8,186 nt of DNA from Chloroflexia bacterium (lineage in GTDB: Bacteria > Chloroflexota > Chloroflexia > Thermomicrobiales > JALYUS01), in the NCBI GenBank assembly GCA_025924435.1, contig JAICIL010000201.1, positions 1 to 8,186 of the forward strand, written 5' to 3'. The position numbers and the translations under genes were made by a program. The notes under the pieces were generated by a model. That model saw only the letters and a list, made by a program, of their open reading frames with translations. It did not search any database and was not told the origin of the DNA. Shown in pieces: positions 1 through 5,629 of this stretch (position 1 is the first letter of the stretch; each line of letters starts with the position of its first letter).

Positions 1-11
1 CACAAATTATA

Positions 12-41
12 GGGCCTCGCTTCGCGGGTGCCCTTTTTTTT
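12..41 (+). terminator. Rho-independent terminator of an upstream plus-strand gene
   Basis: A GC-rich hairpin has left arm GGGCCTCGC (12-20), loop TTC and right arm GCGGG-T-GCCC (24-33). This gives nine pairs (one G-T) around a single bulged T. Eight consecutive T residues follow at 34-41, the classical intrinsic terminator layout for plus-strand transcription. The gene it closes lies before the window. The minus-strand gene ending at 102 reads towards the same hairpin; on that strand the stem is followed only by TATAATTTGTG, so termination in that direction would be weaker. Confidence 0.8.
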
Positions 42-101
42 GCCATACTGGTCGCTTCGGATTTCAGCCTGCTCCCGGCTATTGGGACGCCGGCTTAAAC
101 C

Positions 102-2264
102 CTACGCGACCGGATTCGTGCGGCCGTCAACCACTTCAATTGTCTGCTCGCCGTGCTGCTCCACGAGGTCCCAGCGCGAGGTGTCGCCTTCCCGCCAGAA
201 GCGGAGGTGCAGGCGCGCGTCACCGACTCTCAGGTTGCTCAGATCGAGGGTGGGCAGCCAGTTCGGCAGGGTCGGGGCGACGACGAGACGGTTGTTCGGC
301 GCGTCCGCCGCGATGCCGAGGAGGGCGCGCAGCAGCATGAAGATCGCGCCCGCCGCCCATGCCTGCGGGATGTTCGCGCCGAGGTACTGGACGGGGAAAC
401 TCGACTCACTGCGCTGCAACCCGGCGAAGAGTTCCGGCAGCCGGTAGCGGTCGAACCCGGATTGCGCGTCGAGCGTCGCCTTCGCCACCCGGTGCAGCCC
501 CGCCGTGTTCCCGTAGCGCTGCATGCCCGCCGCGATGATCGCGTTGTCGTGCGGCCAGACCGAGCCGAGTTGGTAGTCGAACGGGTTGAAGGCCGGGTTC
601 AGGTCGCTCAACGTCCTGATCCCCCAGCCGCTGAACATGTCGGGCGCGAGCAGGCGCGCGATCACCCGCTCCGCGCGGTCGGGCGGGACGATGCCGCTCC
701 AGAGGCAGTGCCCGGCATTCGACGCGACCGTGCGAACGAGTTGCTTCTCCGGCCCGCCGAGCGCGAAGCCGTACGTCCCCTCCTCCTCGACCCAGAAAAC
801 CTCATTGAAGCGCTGTTTGAGCGCCTCCGCCTCCGCGCGCAGCTGCGCGGCGCGCGCGTCCTCGCCGAGGACGGCATAAACCGCCGCCATCCGCTGCTTC
901 GCGTCGTAGACGTACCCCTGCAACTCGCACGTGCCGATCGGCAGGGCAACCTGCGCGCCGTCCGGCCAGACGACGGCGTTGCCCGCGTCCTTCCACGCCA
1001 TGTTGTGGTAGCCGAGCGACGAGCGCGTCTTGTACTCCTGAAACCCGTCGCCATCCAAATCGCCGTACCGATCAATCCACTCCAGGCAGCGTTCGGCGAC
1101 ATCCCGGCAATGGTCGAGAAGGCCCGTATGGCCTGTCCAGAGATACGCTTCGTGGAGCGTGATGAGGTAGAGCGGCGTGGCGTCGGCGGTGCCGTAGTAC
1201 GGCGTGTGCGGGATTTTGTGGAAGTGCGCCAGCTCGCCGAAGCGGATCTCGTGGGGGATTTTGCCCGGCTCGGCGTCGCGCCAGTCGTCCATCGCGGTCG
1301 CCTGATATTCCGCGAGCCGCTGCAACGAGCCGAGCGCGAAGGGATGGTGGATCATCATCGTTTGCAAGGAGGCGATCAGGCTGTCCCGCCCGAAGATCGT
1401 CACGTACCACGGCACGCCCGCCGCCGGGATCCAGGCATCTTCCGAGTAGTCATGGTCGTAGATGCGCAATGCGCCCATGTCGTCAATGGATTGATCGTAG
1501 GCGTGGTTGAAGTGGACATTGTCGCTCGTGCAATCCGCCGTCACGCTCTTCCACCGCTCCTGCATCGCCCGCATGTGCGCGCTGATGCCGACGGGCTGCT
1601 CGAAATCGTTCACCGGGTCGCGGACATCGGAGCCGAAGATCGGCACATGCTCCGCCTCCGCGTGCCACGATTCCTGCGGCGCGAGCGCGACATCGAAGAG
1701 GATGCGGCCATTCGAGAAGCGCGGCTCGCTCGTCGTGTTGTGCAGGCGGTAGAGGAAGCGACGGTGGAAATCGTCGTGATGGTAGGTGGTGAGGAGCGCG
1801 TAGCGGCGATCGTCCCAGTGCGAGCGGATGATGCCGCGATCCACGAGCCGGTGCGAGCGGATGTCGAAAATATCCGCGAAATCGGAGCGGATGATGATTT
1901 CGAACTGGAACGCCACGGGCGTGAGGCTGTAGTTCGTGATCGTCATCTCCTCGCAGACGCCGTGGCCGATCTCCCGCTCGACCATCATGCCGAGGGCGCG
2001 CGCGGGCAGGAGACCCGCCTCGGTCTCGACGGCGGGGCTGGTGTAATACCAGCAGGCGGCGGAATACGAAGTCGCGCCGCCATTCAGCAGCGTCCACGGC
2101 GAGCGGTTGATGCCGAATTCGTAATGGCTGACGAACCGCGTGTCCTGCGCGAACAGGCCAAGTTCGCCCCCCGCCTCGATCGCGCCGTCCTCGCGCGTGA
2201 CGAGGAAGGTACTGCTCTGGTTGATCGTGACCACGGATGGCCCGACGCGAACTTCCATGCCCAT
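102..2264 (-). CDS. Amylo-alpha-1,6-glucosidase / glycogen-debranching-like enzyme
   Basis: A 720-residue cytoplasmic protein with no signal peptide. Residues ~13-205 match the bis-type N-terminal domain of bacterial glycogen debranching enzymes (beta-rich; TREDGAIEAGGELGLFAQDT region followed by RFVSHYEF). Residues ~250-650 form the (alpha/alpha)6-barrel catalytic region, recognised by FGRDSL (291-296), GTADATPLYL (358-367), DLDGDGFQEY (402-411), WKDAGNAVVWPDG (424-436), GWGIRTL (546-552) and GSVWPHDNAIIAAG (567-580). The expected role is hydrolysis of alpha-1,6 branches or other alpha-glucosidic bonds in glycogen-like glucans; the exact substrate cannot be read from sequence. The first ATG is preceded by TGAGG five bases upstream, which supports this start. 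The motif commonly written NQGWKDSxD in this group reads HNMAWKDAGN here, a notable variation. The gene is transcribed alone, divergently from the small plus-strand unit. Family assignment is firm, specificity is not. Confidence 0.9.
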   Translation of the reverse strand: MGMEVRVGPSVVTINQSSTFLVTREDGAIEAGGELGLFAQDTRFVSHYEFGINRSPWTLLNGGATSYSAACWYYTSPAVETEAGLLPARALGMMVEREIGHGVCEEMTITNYSLTPVAFQFEIIIRSDFADIFDIRSHRLVDRGIIRSHWDDRRYALLTTYHHDDFHRRFLYRLHNTTSEPRFSNGRILFDVALAPQESWHAEAEHVPIFGSDVRDPVNDFEQPVGISAHMRAMQERWKSVTADCTSDNVHFNHAYDQSIDDMGALRIYDHDYSEDAWIPAAGVPWYVTIFGRDSLIASLQTMMIHHPFALGSLQRLAEYQATAMDDWRDAEPGKIPHEIRFGELAHFHKIPHTPYYGTADATPLYLITLHEAYLWTGHTGLLDHCRDVAERCLEWIDRYGDLDGDGFQEYKTRSSLGYHNMAWKDAGNAVVWPDGAQVALPIGTCELQGYVYDAKQRMAAVYAVLGEDARAAQLRAEAEALKQRFNEVFWVEEEGTYGFALGGPEKQLVRTVASNAGHCLWSGIVPPDRAERVIARLLAPDMFSGWGIRTLSDLNPAFNPFDYQLGSVWPHDNAIIAAGMQRYGNTAGLHRVAKATLDAQSGFDRYRLPELFAGLQRSESSFPVQYLGANIPQAWAAGAIFMLLRALLGIAADAPNNRLVVAPTLPNWLPTLDLSNLRVGDARLHLRFWREGDTSRWDLVEQHGEQTIEVVDGRTNPVA

Positions 2265-2404
2265 GCGCGCCTCACTCCACTACGCCAAGCGTTTGCCTCG
2301 CACAAAACACCCCGCAAGGGGCATACCGTCTATGCGTCGCGTTCTCCGCATCGCAATGCGCTACTCCTTGTGGCAGCACTCTTGCATTTAGGAGAGGAAC
2401 AATA
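2265..2404. promoter_or_regulatory. Divergent control region between the debranching-like gene and the plus-strand small-protein unit
   Basis: This spacer must hold promoters for both directions. I see no confident -35/-10 pair on either strand. It does contain three short palindromes in a row: CCCC-GCAA-GGGG (2310-2321), GCATA-CCGTC-TATGC (2321-2335) and CGCAT-CGCA-ATGCG (2347-2360). The last two share a GCAT/ATGC half-site and have centres ~26 bases apart, which would suit a dimeric regulator, but short palindromes are common by chance in GC-rich DNA. The Shine-Dalgarno for the ORF at 2405 lies at the right edge. Confidence 0.35.
2390..2397 (+). promoter_or_regulatory. Strong Shine-Dalgarno (AGGAGAGG)
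   Basis: AGGAGAGG ends seven bases before the ATG at 2405 and is the best ribosome-binding site in the window. It points to a 10-codon ORF rather than directly to the 124-residue gene, which starts 29 bases further on with its own weaker GAGG (2424-2427, six bases before ATG 2434). Confidence 0.6.
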
Positions 2405-2437
2405 ATGTCGCACTTGCGACTGCGAGGATCACGATGA
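2405..2437 (+). CDS. Possible 10-residue leader peptide, ATGA-overlapping the next gene
   Basis: The ORF is ATG followed by nine codons (MSHLRLRGSR) and a TGA stop that shares ATGA with the start of the 124-residue gene at 2434. It has a strong Shine-Dalgarno seven bases upstream. All three arginines use CGA, a codon usually uncommon and slowly decoded in GC-rich bacteria. The arrangement fits a translated leader coupled to the downstream gene. It could also be the true N-terminus of that gene separated by a sequencing indel, or chance. There is no homology to judge by; the call rests on the ribosome-binding site and the overlap. Confidence 0.35.
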   Translation: MSHLRLRGSR

Positions 2438-2808
2438 TGTACGAGACAGCAGAGAGCCAAGGTGGCGAACATTCCGAATTGCTCGATATGCGGACGCATC
2501 TGACGGTCGCGATGCTCGCCGCTTCGCAGTTGAACCGGAAGACATACCATCTGCAGGAGGCGGTGCATCTCCAGGAATATCTCGACCAATCGCTGAAATC
2601 GCTCGTCGAGGATATCGGCAAGGTGGATGCATTGGTCGCGCAGGTCGAGGAGTGCGCGCCCGACGTGGTGAAGCCGCTACGTCGCCGCGGGTTGGTACGG
2701 CGCTTCCAGTGGGTCGGGAACGGCGTGAAGCATGGCGTCCAGGCGATTTGCGCCAGGCTGCACCACCGGCACTATACGCGGCTCGTGGCGCCGTCGCTCT
2801 ATCGCTAG
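2434..2808 (+). CDS. Hypothetical 124-residue helical protein with a faint HisKA-like helix
   Basis: I do not recognise this protein with confidence. Residues ~12-72 are predicted by eye to be mostly helical, with regularly spaced Leu/Val/Ile. MRTHLTVAMLAASQLNRK (19-36) resembles the start of a histidine-kinase dimerisation helix of the form LRTPLTxxxGYxxLLxR. In the kinase pattern the phospho-accepting His and the Glu after it precede this stretch; here those positions read Leu-Asp, so autophosphorylation is unlikely. The C-terminal part (~81-124) is basic (PLRRRGLVRR, then CARLHHRHYTR) with no membrane segment or signal peptide. No ATPase domain follows. GAGG six bases before the ATG supports the start, and ATGATG offers two adjacent starts. 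It is upstream-coupled to a 10-codon ORF and convergent with the PPOX gene, 33 bases away with no obvious terminator. Role unknown; a small signalling adaptor is only a guess. Confidence 0.65.
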   Translation: MMYETAESQGGEHSELLDMRTHLTVAMLAASQLNRKTYHLQEAVHLQEYLDQSLKSLVEDIGKVDALVAQVEECAPDVVKPLRRRGLVRRFQWVGNGVKHGVQAICARLHHRHYTRLVAPSLYR

Positions 2809-2841
2809 CCCTTGCGCAGCGTAGCCGGCCCTCGCCATGCA

Positions 2842-3225
2842 TCATTGCGCGCCTCGCCAGCGCACCTTCTCCGGTGTGATCCGGCAGACGATCTCCTCCT
2901 TGATGTAGTCGCGCTCCGCGAACCGTGTGCCCGCGCGTTCGCCGAGATAGCGGATCGCCATCTCGCGCGGCTTCGCGCCGCCCTCGCCGCTCTCCAGCCG
3001 CGCCCGCCCCGTGATCGTCACATACGTGTAGCCAGTCTCGTCCATCACGACGAACATGATGCGCGGATCGCGCCGGATATTGCGCGTCTTCGGGCCATGC
3101 GGCGGGATGACGAGCCAGAGTTCGTCGCCATCCCGCGCGTACCAGATCGGCGTGAGCAGCGGTGTCCCGTCCGCATTCGTCGTCCCCAGCGTGCCGACGC
3201 GCGGCGCATCGAGCAGCGCGCGCAT
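2842..3225 (-). CDS. Pyridoxamine 5'-phosphate oxidase-fold (PPOX class) protein
   Basis: A 127-residue protein of the split-barrel flavin/F420-binding family. GTLGTTNADGTPLLTPIWY (11-29) is the typical first beta-hairpin. It is followed by GDELWLVIPPHGPKTRNIRRDPR (33-55), where the K-T-R-N-I segment is where family members contact cofactor phosphate, and by the YVTITGRARL strand (68-77). Length is normal (about 125-150). Members bind FMN, F420 or heme and act as small reductases or oxidases; the cofactor cannot be decided here. Start choice is uncertain: ATG at 3225 has no good Shine-Dalgarno. The family's usual N-terminus (L-T-D-E-M-R-A-L-L) continues a few residues upstream as LFTDE, with no ATG, GTG or TTG before the frame runs into the palindromic repeat at 3245-3358. 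The repeat may have removed the original start. It is last in the minus-strand run, after plsX. Confidence 0.82.
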   Translation of the reverse strand: MRALLDAPRVGTLGTTNADGTPLLTPIWYARDGDELWLVIPPHGPKTRNIRRDPRIMFVVMDETGYTYVTITGRARLESGEGGAKPREMAIRYLGERAGTRFAERDYIKEEIVCRITPEKVRWRGAQ

Positions 3226-3244
3226 TTCATCGGTAAACAGTGTA

Positions 3245-3358
3245 CCTACCCCCTGCCCCCTCCCGAAACGGGAAGGGGAACCGGACGCGCGCCGCGCGCC
3301 CCTGCATCCGTCTTCCGTCTTCTCCTTCCCGCAGCGGGAAGGAGACCGAGGGGTTAGG
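3245..3358. repeat. Compound palindromic repeat between plsX and the PPOX gene
   Basis: Imperfect outer inverted ends, CCTACCCCC (3245-3253) and GGGGTTAGG (3350-3358), enclose two hairpins. The first is CCCCTCCCG-AAA-CGGGAAGGGG (3257-3278, one bulge). The second is TCTCCTTCCCG-CAG-CGGGAAGGAGA (3321-3345, perfect 11 bp). Both share a TCCCG/CGGGA core, and the stretch between them is a GCGCGC-rich linker. This resembles dispersed REP/MITE-like intergenic repeats of GC-rich bacteria. The TAA of plsX (3354-3356) is part of the right end, so the element abuts the coding region exactly. It could also form a transcript hairpin or partial terminator, but there is no T-tract. Confidence 0.7.
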
Positions 3359-4355
3359 CCCCGTGCAGCGCCCGGATCGCCTCGACCGCCCCGCCCTCGA
3401 CGCACTCCTTTGCGACGCGGATCGCATTGCGGACCGCGCGGGCATCGGAGCGGCCATGCGCGATCACCGCGACGCCGTCCACGCCGAAGAGGAGCGCGCC
3501 GCCCTCGCGCGAGGGGTCGAGTTCGTCCCGCATCGCGCGGAAGGCGGGGCGGAGCAGCGCCGCGAAGACCTTGCGCGGCAGGCTCTTCGTCAGTTCCCGC
3601 CGCAAAATCGCGCCCATGAACGATGCCGTCCCTTCGGCGGTCTTCAGGGCGATGTTGCCGGTGAAGCCGTCCGTCACGCAGACGTCGCACGCGCCTTTCG
3701 GCAGATCCTTCCCCTCGACGTTGCCGATGAAGTGGATGCCCGGCGTCGTCTTCAGCAGTTGGTGCGCCTCCTGCACAATTTTCGTCCCCTTTGTCTCCTC
3801 CTCGCCGGAGGAGAGCAGGCCGATGCGGGGCCGCGCGACGCCGCGCACCGTGTGCATATAGATACTGCCCATCCGGGCGAATTGGATGAGGTAGTCCGGG
3901 TGTACCTCGGTGTTCGCCCCGGCGTCAATCAGGAGCAGGTCGCCGGTCAGCGTCGGCATGATCGCGCCGATCGCCGGGCGGTCTATGCCCGCGATGCGGC
4001 CGAGATGGAAGAGCGCGGCGACCATCGTCGCGCCGCTGTTGCCCGCCGAGACCATCGCGGCGGCGGAACCCTCCTTGACCGCCCGCATCGCGACATTGAT
4101 GGACGCGCGCGGCTTGCGGCGGACGGCCTGCGCGGGATGCTCGTCCATCTCGACCTCGTCCGGCGCTTCGATCACCGGCAGCGACAGCCCGGCCGTCGCA
4201 TGCTTCGTCAGTTCGGCCCTGATCCGCTCCGCCCGCCCGACGAGCGCGACGGCGATGCCGAAATCCTGCGCCGCCTGCACCGCCCCGGCCACATTCGGCG
4301 CTTCCCCGTCGTCCCCGCCGGTGCAATCCACCGCCACCGTCATCCCCACCGCCAT
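3354..4355 (-). CDS. plsX: Phosphate acyltransferase PlsX
   Basis: PlsX converts acyl-ACP and phosphate into acyl-phosphate, the donor used by PlsY to acylate glycerol-3-phosphate in phospholipid synthesis; it is a peripheral cytoplasmic protein. Counting from the ATG at 4355 (333 residues, normal for the family), family landmarks are VAVDCTGGDDGEAP (7-20, versus the usual AVDAMGGD), MVSAGNSGATM (101-111), LLIDAGANTEVHP (141-153), GNVEGKDLP (211-219), CVTDGFTGNIALK (226-238) and GGALLFGVDGVAVIAHGRS (285-303). Alternative starts in frame are GTG 4367 and ATG 4343. I prefer 4355 because GAGGGG lies four bases upstream; 4343 would match most relatives, which begin just before the first beta-strand. 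The stop codon lies inside a palindromic repeat. The gene is not next to fabD, fabG, acpP or rpmF as in many genomes; its neighbours are a ROK protein and a PPOX protein. Confidence 0.93.
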   Translation of the reverse strand: MAVGMTVAVDCTGGDDGEAPNVAGAVQAAQDFGIAVALVGRAERIRAELTKHATAGLSLPVIEAPDEVEMDEHPAQAVRRKPRASINVAMRAVKEGSAAAMVSAGNSGATMVAALFHLGRIAGIDRPAIGAIMPTLTGDLLLIDAGANTEVHPDYLIQFARMGSIYMHTVRGVARPRIGLLSSGEEETKGTKIVQEAHQLLKTTPGIHFIGNVEGKDLPKGACDVCVTDGFTGNIALKTAEGTASFMGAILRRELTKSLPRKVFAALLRPAFRAMRDELDPSREGGALLFGVDGVAVIAHGRSDARAVRNAIRVAKECVEGGAVEAIRALHGA

Positions 4356-4377
4356 ACCACCCCTCACGCGAAAATCC

Positions 4378-4484
4378 GAACCGCCAAGACGCCAAGGACG
4401 CCAAGAAATACCGGAGATGAAGAGAAATCAAATCTTCTCTATTCTTCTTTTCTCTCCTTGGCGTCCTTGGCGTCTTGGCGGTTC
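4378..4484. repeat. Palindromic repeat with perfect 28-bp arms (CGCCAAG family)
   Basis: The left arm (4378-4405) and right arm (4457-4484) are perfect 28-base reverse complements. Each is built from three copies of an ~8-9 base unit, CGCCAAGA / CGCCAAGGA / CGCCAAG. The 51-base loop is purine/pyrimidine-rich and AT-richer than the genes around it, with a smaller hairpin AGAGAA (4421-4426) / TTCTCT (4435-4440). The element fills the gap between the ROK stop (4497) and the plsX start. As I recall, similar CGCCAAG palindromes are dispersed in many GC-rich environmental bacteria. It may also act as an RNA hairpin separating expression of the two genes. Confidence 0.85.
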
Positions 4485-4496
4485 AATCTTTCTCCT

Positions 4497-5531
4497 TCAT
4501 CGGTTCAGGCTTTGCAGGGCCATGGCGACGGCGCCGACGAGCGGGGCGTCCGCCTTCAGTTCGGCGGGGGCGATGCGCACGGCGCGGCCCGGCACGTCCA
4601 TCGCGTACTGGCGGATCGTCGAGCGCAGCGGCTCGAAGAGGAGCGGGCCCGCCTCCGCCACCTGCCCGCCGACGATGATGACGCCGGGGTTGAGCGTCGT
4701 GACGAGATTGGCGAGGGCGAGGCCGAGCATCCGCACCGCCTCGTCTACGGTCTCGCGCGCCGCCTGGTCGCCGTCGCGCGCCGCCTCGAAGACCTTCTTC
4801 GGCGTCAGCGCGCCGCCGGTGAGCATCGCGCTCTCGCCGCCCGCCGCGATCGCCCGCTCCCGCGCGCGCTGCATGATCGCCCGCGCCGAGGCGTACGCCT
4901 CGAGCCGGCCGGGCCGCCCGCCGCCCTGATGCGCATCCGGGTTGACGATCACATTGCCGATCTCGCCCGCCGTCGTCGTCACGCCCTGCTGCAACTGCCC
5001 GTTGAGGATGATGCCGCCGCCGACGCCGGTGCCGAGATGGACGTAGATGATATGCTCCTCGCCCCGCCCCGCGCCGAAGATCGCCTCGCCGAGCGCGGCG
5101 GCGCGGGCGTCGTTGTCGAGGAAGGTCGGCACCTTCAGGTCGTTTTCGAGCACGGCGGCGATCGGTAGATTGTCGTAGCCGGGCGTGCGCGGCGAATAGA
5201 GGATCACGCCGCGCCCGGCGTCCACGGGCCCGCCGAAGGCGATGCCGATGCGGACGACGCGGTCCATGAGGATATTCGCCCGCTTCAGCGTCTCGGTGAC
5301 GAGATTCCGCAACCGGAGCCGCAACTCATCCGCCGAGAGCGAGGCGTCGCCCTCCACCGGCGTGCGCTCGACGATCTGCCCGCGCAGGTCGGCCACCGCC
5401 ACCCGCTGCCCGCGCCCGGAGACCTCGATGCCCACGACGTATCCCCCGGCGGCGATCACCGAGTCCCACTGGCTGCCGAGATCGAACCCGCGCAGCGAAT
5501 CGTCTCCGTCGTCGGCCCACTCCGATTGCAC
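4497..5531 (-). CDS. ROK family protein (sugar kinase-like or kinase-derived regulator)
   Basis: A 344-residue protein with the ROK actin-like ATPase fold. Landmarks are YVVGIEVSGRGQRVAVADLRG (31-51; phosphate-1 region, usually GxDxGGT and degenerate here), GIAFGGPVD (96-104), LDNDARAAALGE (138-149; the family's catalytic Asp would be D141), HLGTGVGGGIILNGQL (165-180) and LNPGVIIVGG (280-289). The family's zinc-binding signature, a His after AGEIG and then CxCGxxGCxE, is absent: here it reads AGEIGN (188-193) and HQGGGRPGRLE (201-211), with no cysteines. There is no N-terminal helix-turn-helix, so it is not a standard NagC/XylR repressor, although the degenerate first motif resembles those regulators. 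GTG start with GGGAGG four to five bases upstream; no other in-frame start before residue 89. It could phosphorylate a hexose or be an inactive sugar-binding relative. It sits between the FAH gene and plsX, each gap holding a palindrome. Confidence 0.88.
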   Translation of the reverse strand: MQSEWADDGDDSLRGFDLGSQWDSVIAAGGYVVGIEVSGRGQRVAVADLRGQIVERTPVEGDASLSADELRLRLRNLVTETLKRANILMDRVVRIGIAFGGPVDAGRGVILYSPRTPGYDNLPIAAVLENDLKVPTFLDNDARAAALGEAIFGAGRGEEHIIYVHLGTGVGGGIILNGQLQQGVTTTAGEIGNVIVNPDAHQGGGRPGRLEAYASARAIMQRARERAIAAGGESAMLTGGALTPKKVFEAARDGDQAARETVDEAVRMLGLALANLVTTLNPGVIIVGGQVAEAGPLLFEPLRSTIRQYAMDVPGRAVRIAPAELKADAPLVGAVAMALQSLNR

Positions 5532-5552
5532 AGGCCCTCCCTCTGAGGGTAA

Positions 5553-5629
5553 GGACTGAGGACTGAGCGATGAGGACTGAGTGGGTCCCTCCTCAGGCCT
5601 CAGCCCTCATCGCTCAGCCCTTATAGTCC
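5553..5629. repeat. Imperfect palindrome with GGACTGA units overlapping the FAH gene stop
   Basis: The left arm (5553-5581) is GGACTGAGGACTGAG followed by CGATGAGGACTGAG. The right arm (5599-5629) is its reverse complement with a two-base gap and a few A/G changes, keeping the 13-base core CTGAGCGATGAGG intact. The 17-base loop is CT-rich. The TGA stop of the FAH gene (5614-5616) lies inside the right arm. The GGACTGA unit recurs three times in the left arm. It occupies most of the 82-base gap to the ROK start and looks like a third, unrelated family of dispersed intergenic palindromes. Confidence 0.72.

Noticed and set aside
74..95. CCGGC...GCCGG hairpin as a second terminator for the debranching-like gene
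   Set aside because: The stem is only five base pairs with no T-tract on the minus strand.
153..2405. 750-codon open frame antisense to the debranching-like gene
   Set aside because: It is very rich in Arg, Ala and Val without recognisable motifs, and its length follows from GC-rich codon structure of the real minus-strand gene, which has clear family motifs.
2809..2841. Bidirectional terminator in the convergent gap
   Set aside because: No stem of useful length and no T-tract on either strand.
2429..2845. 138-codon minus-strand frame opposite the 124-residue protein
   Set aside because: Arg/Ala/Pro-rich shadow without motifs; the plus-strand frame has a ribosome-binding site and normal amino-acid composition.
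3226..3690. Upstream extension of the PPOX frame (open back to 3690)
   Set aside because: The extra ~155 residues are translated repeat plus an out-of-frame reading of plsX, Arg/Gly-rich and without family similarity.
4378..4484. CRISPR or tandem-repeat interpretation of the CGCCAAG units
   Set aside because: The units are contiguous, only three per arm, and arranged as one inverted pair without spacers or cas genes.
3240..5168. 642-codon plus-strand open frame across plsX and the ROK gene
   Set aside because: It runs through two well-supported minus-strand genes and the CGCCAAG palindrome between them; the composition is a shadow of those genes.
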